Shown: piece by piece, positions 9,078-21,603 of the stretch
Numbering within the stretch: position 1 is the first letter of the stretch
Layout of the letters: each line of letters starts with the position of its first letter
NCBI GenBank assembly: GCA_000697335.1
Contig: JNEM01015823.1
Location: forward strand, 1-32,270
Direction of reading: 5' to 3'
Length of the DNA: 32,270 nucleotides
Source: Conidiobolus incongruus B7586
Lineage: Eukaryota > Entomophthoromycota > Entomophthoromycetes > Entomophthorales > Conidiobolaceae
The notes under the pieces: generated by a model
Told to the model about the DNA's origin: nothing
What the model saw: only the letters and a program-made list of their open reading frames with translations
Database searches by the model: none
Translations under genes and position numbers: made by a program

Positions 9078-9883
9078 TCACACTCCCTCCAATGATGACG
9101 ATTCACCTGGCTCTCTTCTCTCTCTGACAGGTGCTGATTTGATTGGGTCATTGCGAGAATGACGATGGACCATGCCAGATATGGTTTTGATTGAGTTGGA
9201 AGAGGTTGTTGTTGTTGGATTTGTGCGATAAATGGAAAGTGTTAATGGTGCTGGTTCAGGTCTAGAGTAGGGGAATGAGGAGTTGGTAGAAATACGTGGA
9301 CGTGAAGGTCTGGAGGAAGGAGGAGAATATTTGGAAGTCACATCAGATAGAATTCTTGGGTGAGGTGGTGAGTCAGGATTTGAATCGTCATTGTGGTTGA
9401 AGGGAGTAATAGGGGTAAATTGCTGAGAACTTGGAGAAATCTGAGTCCCTGCTGAGGTTGGGACATAAGTTGATAATGTGGGGAGAGTGTTATTAGTGGC
9501 CTGTTGACCATTAGTATTTTGTTTAGCATTAGGATCGGAGAATACTACTCTTGGAGGTTGTCTGCAATAAGAAGGTCGTTAAACATCTGTTGAAGTGGTT
9601 TGTTGGGGAGGTAACTTACACTAAAGGATGATTTTTGAACTGCTTCATAATTTCATATTCTATTTTTCTATTTTCTAATTTGATCCTTTCTTCCATATGA
9701 GACTCTTGGGCAGCGATTTTCTATAATAGGGAATAATTAGTAAGATTCATTTTTGGCTACTATTTTAAGGTTTACTTTGTCTTCAAGTCCTTTGGCTTCC
9801 AGAATCATCTTGAGCAACTCCTTATCTGAAGAGTAACGGTCCAATATTTCTCTTAAGCTTAGTTCAGTAGGCGATTTAGGCAT
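9078..9883 (-). CDS. Coiled-coil protein with disordered Ser/Thr/Pro-rich tail
   Basis: Three exons, 9776-9883, 9620-9720 and 9078-9561, with GT-AG introns of 55 and 58 bp, join in frame to 230 aa. Residues 1-70 are charged and helical: Leu-Arg-Glu-Ile-Leu-Asp-Arg-Tyr, then Asp-Lys-Glu-Leu-Leu-Lys-Met-Ile, then a Glu/Lys/Gln/Arg-rich stretch that should form a coiled coil. The rest, from Gln-Pro-Pro-Arg-Val onward, is low complexity: Asn/Gln/Thr-rich, then Ser/Pro/Arg-rich with many Ser-Pro and Thr-Pro sites, and a short Arg/Glu block before the stop. There is no signal peptide or membrane segment. I do not recognise the family; a nuclear regulatory or scaffold protein phosphorylated by proline-directed kinases would fit. 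The ATG is followed directly by Pro-Lys-Ser-Pro. Splice joins are firm because all three phases agree. Confidence 0.75.
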
Positions 9884-11410
9884 TTTTAATGAATAAACAA
9901 TTTTTGTAATTTAAATAAAATTCAAAAAAAGAAAGAATTTGTTGAATTGTTTGAGATCGTTTGAGTTTAACCAGTAAATCAATAAAAAAATTAATTAATT
10001 AAAAATAAAATTAAAAAATATTTTAAAATTTTGATCTATATATATATTAATTCAATTACCATTTCTATAAATAAAAAAGTTATTTTTAATTTAATTTAAA
10101 TTAAAAATGGTAGTTTGATTAAAAATAAACTTGTGCTATTCATTAAAAGAGAGATTATATTTGATAGGTCTGATCGTCCCTGATTGGTTATTGAAGGGAG
10201 TTTACAGGGAGAATTGATGGAGGGTGAAAAAATCTATTTTAAAATTTAATAAGTAAATATTTAAATATTTGATAAAATTTTTGAACATTACAAAACAACC
10301 AAACATTATTGATATTTTAAGTACATTAATATAATCAACATAATAAAAGTGATATGTATAAATATAATTTATATAATTTATATAAGACTTATCATAAAAC
10401 TGTTCTTCATCGAAATCGAAATACAGACTAGCTAATATTAATGAAAAGCATAAATAATCCAATGCATATATAGCTATTGTTAAAGATTAATCTAAATTCT
10501 AGTTGATGCTCAGTATATGATGTACTGTATAAAACCTATTCTATAATTCTTCGCTTATTTTATCACAATTATGAAGAAGCACTCACTTTTATATATCAAA
10601 TAATTTGATTATATCCTTATCAAATTTTTTTAAGGTTGCGGAAATTCTCATAACCATATAAAAAGATTATTATTATTATAAAGATGAAAATCCGTTTCAA
10701 TGTAAAAATAGAGTATTGAATTTAATTAATTTCAACCTTATATATTGTAAATATTTGAAGAAAATTTTATATTAACTAATAGATTGAAATATTTTTTTTT
10801 TGAATCAATCACTTATCGATTGTAATTGATATATTTATTAAGTATATTATATCATTTTCTAAGGGCTCATTTGGGTGAATTAAATTAACTCGATGTGTCT
10901 CAATAGAATCACTTTGAATCTTTGAACATCCTATCAAATTATCAATTAAATAATAAGAGTTCAAATAAAATTAGTATTAGAATGTTCTGATGGATTTAAC
11001 ATTATATTAAGGGTTAAAAATGATATGAAAGATATATGTTTTTATGATCATATTTATAATATATTTCAATGTTAATGATTAGATTCATTTGATTTTTAAA
11101 CTCCTAATAAAATTATTTAAAAAAATTAAAATTATTAGTATTGAATTTCTAATTTTAGAAATTAATGTCAGTTTGAGTGAAACTGGTGCTATAAAAATGA
11201 TTTAGAAATATGGTTAAAAAATAGTGTATATTATGTTTAATCATAAGTATTCCTAATTAGTTATTTATGTCCTAGATTTTACTTATTTACAAATTTAGTA
11301 AATAGCATCTCTGATTTTTGTAACTATAAAACAAGAATTATGTCGTTTTTGCAAAATTCACGCATTTAAATGGTACCAATTTTAAATGCAAAATGGATAT
11401 ATAGTTGTAC

Positions 11411-11550
11411 TTAGGAACAATCAATGGTATCTTGGTAAATCTCCATTATTGTTATTTGATTTGATAACATTGTAAGATATATTAGGCTAGCACCAGAAGG
11501 AAATATTTGAATGCGTCCGTTGGAAATGGATATATTGGTGCAACCTGTTC
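11411..11550 (-). pseudogene. Possible exon relic, unidentified
   Basis: An open stretch of about 46 codons follows a good acceptor (pyrimidine-rich, TTTTAG) and reads Gly-Cys-Thr-Asn-Ile-Ser-Ile-Ser-Asn-Gly-Arg-Ile with Gly/Pro/Ser codons that are rare in the surrounding DNA. No partner exons or family could be found. It is either a relic or chance. Confidence 0.2.
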
Positions 11551-11824
11551 CTAAAATCAATACTTAAATAGACTAATAAGGCACTTTTCTCGCATTTTGA
11601 CTTAGTGGGTATCTCTGAGTGGAATGAAATTACTATATTTTCTGATTTATAAAAAAATATTTAAGGTATTTAATATTTATTAATTTTCAATATAAAGTAT
11701 GCTTCAAGGAATTCATTTTCAAAAGCTAAATATCTGATGATTTCATTATATCATATTACAATTTATTTTTCAATTAATAGAATATTGAGGTTTTGGTATC
11801 TTATGATATTATATAAGATTATTT

Positions 11825-11971
11825 TTAATATTGATTTAATTTGGGAGTTAAAATTTGATTAAACACTGTAAGTACTTTGGCGGGGAAATAATCGCCTAAA
11901 GCCATTATAAATTTGCTTAAAACGCCGTATTTAGACTTGATAATCAAAATGACATTAGAAATGAAAATTCG
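11825..11971 (-). pseudogene. Possible exon relic with a hydrophobic segment, unidentified
   Basis: Open for 48 codons before a stop, with GC-rich codons (GGC, GCC, CCC) that stand out from the surrounding DNA. The middle reads Lys-Tyr-Gly-Val-Leu-Ser-Lys-Phe-Ile-Met-Ala-Leu-Gly-Asp-Tyr-Phe-Pro-Ala-Lys. No start codon or neighbouring exon was found, so it is probably the remnant of a host gene. Confidence 0.25.
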
Positions 11972-14327
11972 TTAATTAATCCTGCATTTTGTATTTGATT
12001 AATTAAAGTACATTTTGCATAATTATTCTATAAGCAAACCCCCTTATTTTAAGAGATTTTAATTTATCATTATAAATGGTTCAACTATGTATTATGATAT
12101 TAAAATATTTTGACTAATATTAACCAAAAACTTTAGAGAATATTAACATCTAGAACATTCAATTTTCTCAGTTGTAAAAGATTACTTCAATTTCATTTGT
12201 TTATAGCATCAGAATCGTCTCTTAAGTTGATCAAACCTTGAATGGTCAAAAAAATTACCTCAATCTACAATTAGTGTCATAGCCCAATTTTAAATTCAAA
12301 TTCTAGGCAATAAAACATATAAAAATATATATAATTAAGAAATATCACAAAAATTATATGAATATATATGATATTTAGTGTGGGACCTCGTTGAACAATA
12401 AGTGCTCTATTATGTTAAATTCATCTTCAAATTTGTCAATACAATAACTACATTTCATTATAATTAAACACTTATTTTGTGTGATATTTTAAACAAGATG
12501 CTTGGGGTTTATTCCAATAGATTTAACAACATAAATGTCTATTTTAGATGATTATAATATATTATTAATAAAACTACTATTTTAAAATAATCTAATTTTA
12601 TTTGCATCAATAAATTCTTATAATATGAATTTTTTCTTATTAAAATTACAATGAATGCATTTAAACCTGATAATTGTTATTCGAAAATACATCGTATTAT
12701 TAACATTCAAATTATATCTGTATCTTATAAGAAATATTTATATGCTTTATTATATAATAAGACAATGGGTTTATATTTTGATTTATTTGTTTTAATATCA
12801 AATGATTATTCTATTTTCATTCTTAATAATACAGTTCTATTTAGCTATTCTATGAAATAAAATTTCCTTAACAGTTAATTAAAAATAAAATATATTTAAC
12901 TGAAAAATTTATATTTAGTTAATTTAAATATACTATAGATATTGTAATGTCAATTTCGATTATTATACTTTATTCATATCATTTTAATATGGTTATATTA
13001 AAATGATAAAAATAAACATTTAATTATTTCAATTTTAACCTTTGAAAATTAAAATCATTTTTTAAATGACTCAACTGATGTAAGCATATTTAAAATAATT
13101 ATATTGGATCATTGTTAATATAGTTTAGTACTACACTGATAAAATGTGGTTTATTGTATACCTTGTTGTTATATTAGTTCTAAATATAATGTTGAATATT
13201 GTGTGTTTTTTAATACTTAAATTTTTAATAAAAGTAATTGAATAACTTATTAAATTATAAAATCTTAAATTAGATAACTTTTTAAATTTGATTAGTTTAA
13301 AATTCTTAATATCAAGAAGTAATATACGTTCAGATCACTAAGTAAATAAAACACAATATCAGTATAAGTTTTCTTTCAATATATACTAATATAAGAAAGT
13401 AATATTATTTCTGTACATTAGGTTATTAATATTTAATTTTAAATTTCGAGTAAAAAGATTTTGAAATCAATGAATATTTATATTTTGATTCAATTATTCA
13501 AATATTTGTTAACATAATACATAACAACAAGATATATCTATATTACATTTAAACTTATATAATAAGAAAATAGTGTTTTTTGATTTTTTCCAAATGGTAT
13601 TATAGAGCATTTATCAATAGTATCAAATAGATATTCTAAAAAATTTATATGGATATTTTCGATATAAAAAGGTATGTTTTAAATATTAGGTGGCTTTGTA
13701 TTATACATATCAAAATAATGTTCATTCAAGTTGATTGCGTTGTGCATAATTAATTATGATTCCTTAATATAATTAATAAATAAATATAGCAGATATATTT
13801 GATTACTTAGTATAGATTGAAAACTCTATTTATAATCATTTATTTGATTTTGACATTAATAAACTAAACTTAATGAGCTGAAAAGTCATTAAATAATTTT
13901 TGAAACAGATCAAGTTTGATAACTGACCTTGATTGATTATTAAACCATAAACCAAATAATATTTTCATTTATGTCAATTTTGGTTTCATTTGAAAATGTT
14001 GAATAAAGGTTATATTAGATTAAAATGAGTAAATTGTATTTGATTAAAATTATCTGATATATTGGCTGATCATTAACTTAATCTTCATTATCAGTTAAAT
14101 TTTTTCACATTTAACTTTATACTATTGATACAAAAATATACCCACCAACCAATAAAAATGATGTGAATTGTAACAATTATTAAGAAATATGTAAGATAAA
14201 ATTAATATCAGTGATTCAGAAAATAAGAGAGCATACCTACTATATTCAAAATTATTTAATTGTGACATGATTAAAAAATTGAGCAATAAAAAACTATATG
14301 ATTGTCATAAAAATGAAAATAATTAAT

Positions 14328-14511
14328 AAGGATATTACAATTGATGAATTGTCGGCAATTATCCCTTTTTTCCATCAGTTTACTGCTAATTAATTAAATT
14401 TCATTCAGACATAGAAAAACTGAATTAGAAATTATTGTAGATATAGGTGGTTTAGACTTGATTATTCGAATATGTCAAGTTAAAGAAATAGCTTCCCGAG
14501 CATATCAATAA
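14328..14511 (+). pseudogene. Armadillo-like gene fragment
   Basis: Two coding-like pieces are separated by 31 bp that begin with GT and end with CAG. The first reads Asp-Ile-Thr-Ile-Asp-Glu-Leu-Ser-Ala-Ile-Ile-Pro-Phe-Phe; the second contains Glu-Leu-Glu-Ile-Ile-Val-Asp-Ile-Gly-Gly-Leu-Asp-Leu-Ile-Ile-Arg-Ile-Cys, like a helix pair of an armadillo repeat. The two frames agree across the gap. A 31-bp intron would be much shorter than any other in this window, and no start or further exons are seen, so a broken fragment is more likely than a live gene. Confidence 0.3.
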
Positions 14512-14558
14512 AAAACAAATAATACGATGATTCATAACCCTTGATTAATATAATGTTA

Positions 14559-14822
14559 TCATATATAATATAAAATTACTTCAAATTTAGATCCTTTGGG
14601 TAACGCTGTTTGTACTGTCCAATATTGAAGTTGAAATACTAATTCAACGGTAGCTATAGCAGTGAGAAGGAGCCAAATGCCACTAATACTAGTTAAAACC
14701 ATATAATAATTAAATGAGAAGGATTTATCCAAGTAGAGTAATTTGATGAAATAGTTAGATGCAAGTATAACTAATTGAATAGATAATTGTACGCTATTGT
14801 GGATTTCGGCATGTAAAAATAA
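14559..14822 (-). pseudogene. Membrane-protein exon-like fragment
   Basis: Open for 87 codons after a TTTTAG acceptor-like site. It holds two hydrophobic segments of about 20 residues separated by a short charged loop (Lys-Leu-Leu-Tyr-Leu-Asp-Lys), followed by Tyr-Trp-Thr-Val-Gln and a Lys-Gly-Ser-Lys end. The hairpin-like layout resembles a reticulon C-terminal half, but the match is weak. No upstream exon fits in the 330 bp before the BUB3 start codon, so the piece is probably a remnant. Confidence 0.3.
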
Positions 14823-15151
14823 CTAAAAATAAAGTAAAGATAATAGTTGGATCTTCTTATAAACTTCAGTTCTTGAATTGGAAAAGAGATAAGTTGAATA
14901 TATTGTACTCTATACTTAAGATTGAATATACCATTTAGTAAAATTTCAAATGGTTGGTAAACTTATAAATTTGACTTAGACTGATTAAATTTATGTCCTA
15001 GATTTAGAATCAATATTTATGGGATAAGAAGTTGACCAGATCCCATACATAAAAATGATATTATATATGGTTATAAATTCAATTACCATTCATTTAAACA
15101 ATTGACTGATTCGAGAACTAATTTAATTTTAATATCAGCAAACTAGTCACT

Positions 15152-15600
15152 ATGGATTCAACGCCAAGATATGAATTAAGAGATCCTCCTACTGATGGTA
15201 TTACATCTATCGAATTTGGAAAAAACAATAACCAATACCTGTCTGTGGCTTCGTGGGATAAGGTAAATTTATTCTTAATATTAAAAATTTTAGTACTAAT
15301 TATTGTAATTGTTAGACTTTGAGATTATACGATATTATGTCAAACACTTTAAAAACTAAAATTGATTTGAATACTCCTGTACTTGATGTCTCTTTAGAAA
15401 ATCCATTAAAAGGATACTGTGGTGGTCTAGATGGCAGTGTCAAATGGTAAAATCTTGGTGTAACTAATGCCACATTTTCCATAATATTGACTTTATTTCT
15501 TTTAAATTTTAGGGTTGATTTTATGACTGGAGCTGTTAACGGTTTAGGTAATCATCAAAGAGGAGCGAAATGTGTTAATTATAGTTTTGAAATTAGTAAG

Positions 15601-15634
<34 letters not shown>

Positions 15635-16325
15635 TAAAAAATCATATTAACAATTTTTAGATGCTGTATTTTCCGGTAGTTGGGACAAAACGTTTGGTCT
15701 ATGGGATTCTAGAGCCAAAGTTTCTCCCGGCACTTATAATTTACCAAATAAAGTATTGTCCATGGACGTTTTAGAAAAGAAAATAGCTATTGCAATGGGA
15801 GATCGTCATATTAGTATTTTTGACGTAAGAAATTTGAACCAACCAGTTGAAAAGAGACAGTCAACTCTTAAAACAATGATTAGATGTATCAAAATTATGC
15901 CCAAGCTTGATGGCTATATCCATGGATCCGTTGAAGGAAGAGTTGCTGTAGATCCCTTTACTAGTGATTCCGGAGAAGCTTTCGAAAGATATGCCTTCAA
16001 ATGCCATCGACAACCATATAAAGGCGTTGATCACGTCTATCCTGTCAACTGCATTCAATTCCATCCATTGGGTACTTTTATTACCGGAGGAGGTGATGGT
16101 ACAATTTGCTCATGGAATGCAGAATCAAAGAAGAGAATTAAGCAATTCCCCTTCTTTCCTACATCTATCGCAAGTGTTTCCTTTACATCGGACGGTGAAA
16201 ACATGGCGATTGCATCATCCTATACCTTTGAAGAAGGTGAAAAGGATCATCCGCCTGATGCCATTTTCATACAAGCAGTATCTACTATTGATTTTATTCC
16301 AAAGAGAAACCAATTACTATATTAA
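15152..16325 (+). CDS. BUB3: Spindle-checkpoint WD40 protein BUB3
   Basis: WD40 propeller that brings BUB1 and Mad3/BubR1-type proteins to kinetochores and keeps the spindle checkpoint active. Four exons, 15152-15262, 15316-15446, 15513-15595 and 15661-16325, with introns of 53, 66 and 65 bp, join to 329 aa (human BUB3 is 328). Signature segments: Ala-Ser-Trp-Asp-Lys near the start, Gly-Ser-Trp-Asp-Lys in the middle, Gly-Ser-Val-Glu-Gly-Arg-Val-Ala-Val, Tyr-Ala-Phe-Lys-Cys-His-Arg, Tyr-Pro-Val-Asn, Gly-Gly-Gly-Asp-Gly, and Pro-Thr-Ser-Ile-Ala-Ser-Val-Ser-Phe. The Ala-Ile-Ala-Ser-Ser-Tyr and His-Pro-Pro-Asp-Ala-Ile-Phe-Ile-Gln stretch distinguishes BUB3 from the related export factor RAE1. The third intron carries a long TA repeat. 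All phases agree. Confidence 0.95.
15604..15632 (+). repeat. (TA)n microsatellite inside BUB3 intron 3
   Basis: About 14 TA units directly follow the GTAAGTAT donor. The repeat makes up nearly half of the 65-bp intron. Confidence 0.9.
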
Positions 16326-17151
16326 AGGCGAGAGGTTTCGACATTAGTGATTTTTATTCACTCCATCTTCAACCTATCTCTACAGATTTTACGCCTTGAT
16401 TATTTCGAGTCGATCAATCACTGGTAATTTTGAAATCAGGGAGTGTTATCATAGCATTTACATACTGTTTACATTTTATCATCAATCATTAACACCCTAG
16501 TTAGTCATTTTATTAGATTTAATACATCAAACATACCGATAATTCATTTTAAATCTAAAGATCTAAATAAACTAAGGTAATTCTTCCTAATTCTTATAAT
16601 TTAGCAAAATATTATTATTATCCTAATACTTTATAATATATCTTTGATATATTATTAATTTTTTTCACTTCAATGCATTTTGCCTCTTCCATCTACCATT
16701 ATATTTTATTATTGAAATATACCATAAAAACTTTTTTAAAATTTTAAAATAAACTATGAAATTCATTTCAAATTTTATATTTATGAAAAATTGTTTTGGT
16801 ATTATTCCACTATTTCTTAGCTATTCTAATATTCTATAATATCAAAAGCGTGATGTGGACTGTTTTTGAATATTCTCTATCCATATATGATATCATTAAT
16901 ATTTGATTTACATTTTCTAAAATTTTATAATTTTCATATCTCATTAATGTTAATAGTCTTAAATCTGGACTTATGAAACAGATTAGAACCTAATAATTTG
17001 AAGTCACACTTGCTCAAATAATAATTCATATGATTAATATTAATCAATTTAATATGATTTAGAAACTAGAGTTGATTGATTAAAATAATCAATAAAAGTA
17101 ATCAAGAGGGCTCAATACTTAAAAAGGTACAATTCATTAAAAACATTTTTC
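16326..17151. other. Intergenic DNA after BUB3
   Basis: AT-rich, no coding signal on either strand; the first 100-200 bp should hold the BUB3 3' UTR. Confidence 0.5.
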
Positions 17152-17290
17152 TTGGAGATTGATGGATATTTGGTTCAAAACAAGTTCATCTTTTCACATT
17201 CAACAACCACAGAATATATATATCAGCTAGAGAAAACTTGGAGAAATGTATTACTTGAAAGTCCCCTTAAGCCAATACAATCTGTCCGAG
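17152..17290 (+). pseudogene. Coding-like island, unidentified
   Basis: An open stretch without an ATG start has ordinary codon use and reads Gly-Tyr-Leu-Val-Gln-Asn-Lys-Phe-Ile-Phe-Ser-His, then Leu-Glu-Lys-Thr-Trp-Arg-Asn-Val. It runs into the tRNA-like sequence. It could be a relic exon cut by that sequence; no family is recognised. Confidence 0.22.
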
Positions 17291-17356
17291 TGGTTAAGGA
17301 GGCAGACTTGAAATCTGATGGACTCCGCCCACACAGGTTCAAATCATATAGCTTTC
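17276..17356 (+). pseudogene. tRNA-Ser(UGA)-like sequence with lost acceptor stem
   Basis: From 17283 to 17345 the sequence follows a eukaryotic serine tRNA: D-arm TCCGAGTGGTTAAGGA (box A), an anticodon stem-loop with TGA at 17309-17311, a long variable arm and the box B core GGTTCAAATC. The 5' acceptor half (17276-17282) and the 3' acceptor half do not pair, and the 3' strand of the T stem matches at only about three of five positions. It is therefore a tRNA pseudogene or the tRNA-like head of a SINE, not a working gene. A T-rich run at about 17370-17382 could end a Pol III transcript. Confidence 0.6.
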
Positions 17357-17511
17357 GGATCATTCATAGTTTTTCTTTTTTTACTTTAGAAATAAATTTC
17401 CATAACATATTAATTATTACATTAATTTTATTGTAGATTTGAGTCTACCTTTGCAATATAAAAGGAGTAGGATTAATTTTAATTTTGAATCTTAAATCAT
17501 AGTATATCAAC

Positions 17512-17757
17512 GTGATCAAAAAAACCACATGTCAATTTAAACTGATGACAATAGATGATATCATATCTTATGAAATAAATTTCACCCTAAAAGTTCCGCA
17601 AACTGGAGCTTGCAGGAGGACTTTTTTTAGTGATTTTAATCAATGCAATGAAAACAATGTTGTCATCATACGATCTGTGTCCAAACTGGACATCAAAAGT
17701 ATCCTAAAAAAGAATTCAAGTAATTTGACTCAATTTTCATATTATCTGATTTTTTAA
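17512..17757 (+). pseudogene. Second coding-like island, unidentified
   Basis: Open for 81 codons but with no ATG at its start. The middle has balanced codons and reads Lys-Val-Pro-Gln-Thr-Gly-Ala-Cys-Arg-Arg-Thr-Phe-Phe and Asn-Val-Val-Ile-Ile-Arg-Ser-Val-Ser. Together with the island at 17152 it may be the remains of one gene. The rest of 17357-17941 shows no gene; its last 100 bp hold the promoter of the aminotransferase. Confidence 0.25.
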
Positions 17758-17817
17758 TATGTTTATATTATATAAGCAAATACTTGAAATTCTACTAATT
17801 TAGCTAGATTTGATTGG

Positions 17818-17840
17818 ATAATAATAATAATAATAATAAA
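17818..17840 (+). repeat. (ATA)n microsatellite
   Basis: Seven to eight trinucleotide units about 100 bp upstream of the aminotransferase start codon. Confidence 0.85.
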
Positions 17841-17941
17841 ATAAATCACATCCATTTACCCATCAATAAAATTTTACATCATATAACAACCACTTCAATC
17901 ATCCTTCAATGCATCACCCGCCTTTTCTCATTTAGTTTAAG

Positions 17942-19776
<1,835 letters not shown>

Positions 19777-19926
19777 GTACGAGTATTGTGTAGTAATAGA
19801 TTAAAAACAATTTTGAACTAGCATCATTACTTTGTTTGGTTAAATTCATTTTTCTTACATTTCTCTAGCGATTATGACGGTTAAAATATTAATATATTTA
19901 TGGGAAATTTCATTTGCATTTCATAA

Positions 19927-20075
19927 TTAATCAATTCCATCACTTCCACCGCCCCACTCAAGCATTTCATCATTAACAACTGGCTCAATTATTTCAAAAA
20001 TGGTTTTTAATTAAATCTATTTAAGAATATTTCTCTCCATTTATTTGTTCCAATATTTCTTTACGCTCTAAACAA
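19927..20075 (-). pseudogene. C-terminal relic of an unidentified gene
   Basis: The minus strand reads Leu-Glu-Arg-Lys-Glu-Ile-Leu-Glu-Gln-Ile-Asn-Gly-Glu-Lys-Tyr-Ser in one frame, meets a stop, and resumes in another frame as Glu-Ile-Ile-Glu-Pro-Val-Val-Asn-Asp-Glu-Met-Leu-Glu-Trp-Gly-Gly-Gly before TAA. The acidic, balanced codons are unlike random AT-rich DNA. At least one stop and one frameshift separate the parts, and no exon lies upstream, so I call a host-gene remnant. Confidence 0.35.
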
Positions 20076-20094
20076 GGAATTAAAATGTAAATCG

Positions 20095-20162
20095 CTAGGA
20101 TAATAACAATATCCTAGTTCTAATATTATGATATTTTAGGTTGAATGATTTACCTAAAATAT
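20095..20162. repeat. Two adjacent hairpins
   Basis: The first has perfect 8-bp arms 20095-20102 and 20110-20117; the second has perfect 11-bp arms 20131-20141 and 20152-20162 with a 10-base loop. They stand 13 bp apart. No function is evident. Confidence 0.5.
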
Positions 20163-21096
20163 TATATATAATATATTATAATAATTCTAAATTTAATTAT
20201 ACAACTCAAAAATAAATCATTTTGAATCAAAATTTATTTTATATCTTTTTAAAATATAAAACAATGTTAAAAAATAATTTGTTCAAAAAACTAAATATAA
20301 TTCATAAATAGCTGCTAATTTTGAATAATTATAGAATTTTATTGAATTATATAAATTTGATAATATCATCAACAATTATATTTATTAGGTTAATATATAA
20401 AAATACTAAATGAATTTAACTAATGAAAATGTAATACACTATACGTGTACTAATAAATTATATTTAAATATATCATTAATTGATATAGTGTTGAGAATAA
20501 CTCTATCTTTTAATTTTGAATCAACTCACAAAACCTGTTTTCTTAACTTAACATATTTAGTAAAATTAAATAGTGTAATTTCTCTTGAGATATCTATTAT
20601 TCCATGATATACTTTACAAAGCTAGAAATCACGTTCAACCACAGTTTGAATTACTTTATTAAATACCATTCTCATCCCAACAAACACAAAGTTCTTTTTG
20701 ATGAATTGTATTTAACCATATTTGTATTTTTTTTTATATTAATCTAAATATTTTGATAGAAATTTTCTTAGAAAACAGATACATTACGTTTCTCTGATTG
20801 GCGTAATATTAGTTCAATTAATAAACATTTAATTTTATTATGTTAATTATAATAAATATAACTATAATTTAAAACTTTAAAATGTTAAAAATAACTTGGT
20901 TATGTCATATTAATAAATCCACCTGAAATTAATAATATTTCAAGTGGAAATAAGACAGAAAATAAATAATTTAATAAAGTAGTTATATGATTTTTATAAA
21001 ATATCAAGAATTAAGATATTTTTCATAGTTTTACCTAGTCCTTAATAAAATTTACGGGATTACTTATCTAATATTCAAGCGAATTTATTTAAAATG

Positions 21097-21603
21097 TCAA
21101 AGATTCCACTTGAGGAAACTTAATAGACTATCTTGTCTTAACTCTTCTTTCCATAAATACCGGTATTGACTACATTTTCAGGTGATGGGTCACTACTCAA
21201 GACTGTTACCAATACAAATACCCATTTTATTAAATTTTATGATTAATATTTAGTTATGTTATGATAGTTGAACTAATAGGTTATGACCTGAAAATGCATT
21301 CAGAGTTTGAATATGAGATGGTAATAAGCCTTCAATTAGCATACCCTCCACCTAGAGTTTCAATGGATGGTTAGGAATAGGTAGAATACCTGGATACAAT
21401 CTATATGGAACTATAAATCTTTTATGATCATATATAAATATATAATAATAGCTCAAAACATATTTAATAGTCTATGAATGATAAAATACCTTTAATACAG
21501 ATTTTGATTACTTAAATATTATATTAAATGCTACATTTCCATCAAGTACTATTCTATTAAATATTTCATCAGTTACTTTTGTACCATAAATAAAGATACT
21601 CAT
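21097..21603 (-). pseudogene. Decayed duplicate of the AIG2-like gene
   Basis: Reads as a degenerate copy of the intact gene at 22465-23035, on the same strand. The first part (from the ATG at 21603) begins Met-Ser-Ile-Phe-Ile-Tyr-Gly-Thr, parallel to the intact Met-Asn-Val-Phe-Val-Tyr-Gly-Thr, and an intron sits at the same place with a longer length. The second part keeps Tyr-Pro-Gly-Ile-Leu-Pro-Ile and Met-Leu-Ile-Glu-Gly-Leu; the third keeps Leu-Trp-Lys-Glu-Glu-Leu. There are in-frame stops in parts one and two and a frameshift in part three, and the Glu-Gly-Pro-Glu-Tyr motif is lost. Because the introns are retained, it arose by DNA-level tandem duplication, not retroposition. Confidence 0.8.

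Larger units (their letters stand above)
9884..14327. other. Long gene-poor stretch with scattered relics
   Basis: About 4.4 kb of very AT-rich DNA without an intact gene. Short open stretches with more balanced codons occur on the minus strand near 10809-10970, 11411-11550 and 11825-11971; they look like exon remnants. Other open frames here, such as 10202-10462 on the minus strand and 12651-12860 on the plus strand, are low-complexity Tyr/Ile/Asn-rich reads of AT-rich DNA. No repeats shared with the right end of the window were noticed. Confidence 0.5.
19777..21096. other. Gene-poor intergenic DNA
   Basis: Holds the aminotransferase 3' UTR, one coding-like relic at 19927-20075 (minus), two adjacent hairpins at 20095-20162 and an imperfect 11-bp hairpin with arms 20919-20929 and 20937-20947. 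No intact gene is seen. Confidence 0.5.

Noticed and set aside
10202-10462. 86-codon open frame on the minus strand
   Set aside because: Begins with TTG, is Tyr/Ile/Asn/Phe-rich as expected from AT-rich DNA, and has no splice or family support.
12651-12860. 69-codon open frame on the plus strand with an ATG
   Set aside because: Composition matches random AT-rich DNA; no promoter, neighbour or family evidence.
17276-17356. Functional tRNA-Ser gene
   Set aside because: The two acceptor halves do not pair and the T stem is only partly paired.
20410-20607. 65-codon open frame on the plus strand
   Set aside because: Low-complexity Asn/Leu/Ile/Thr content and no supporting signals.
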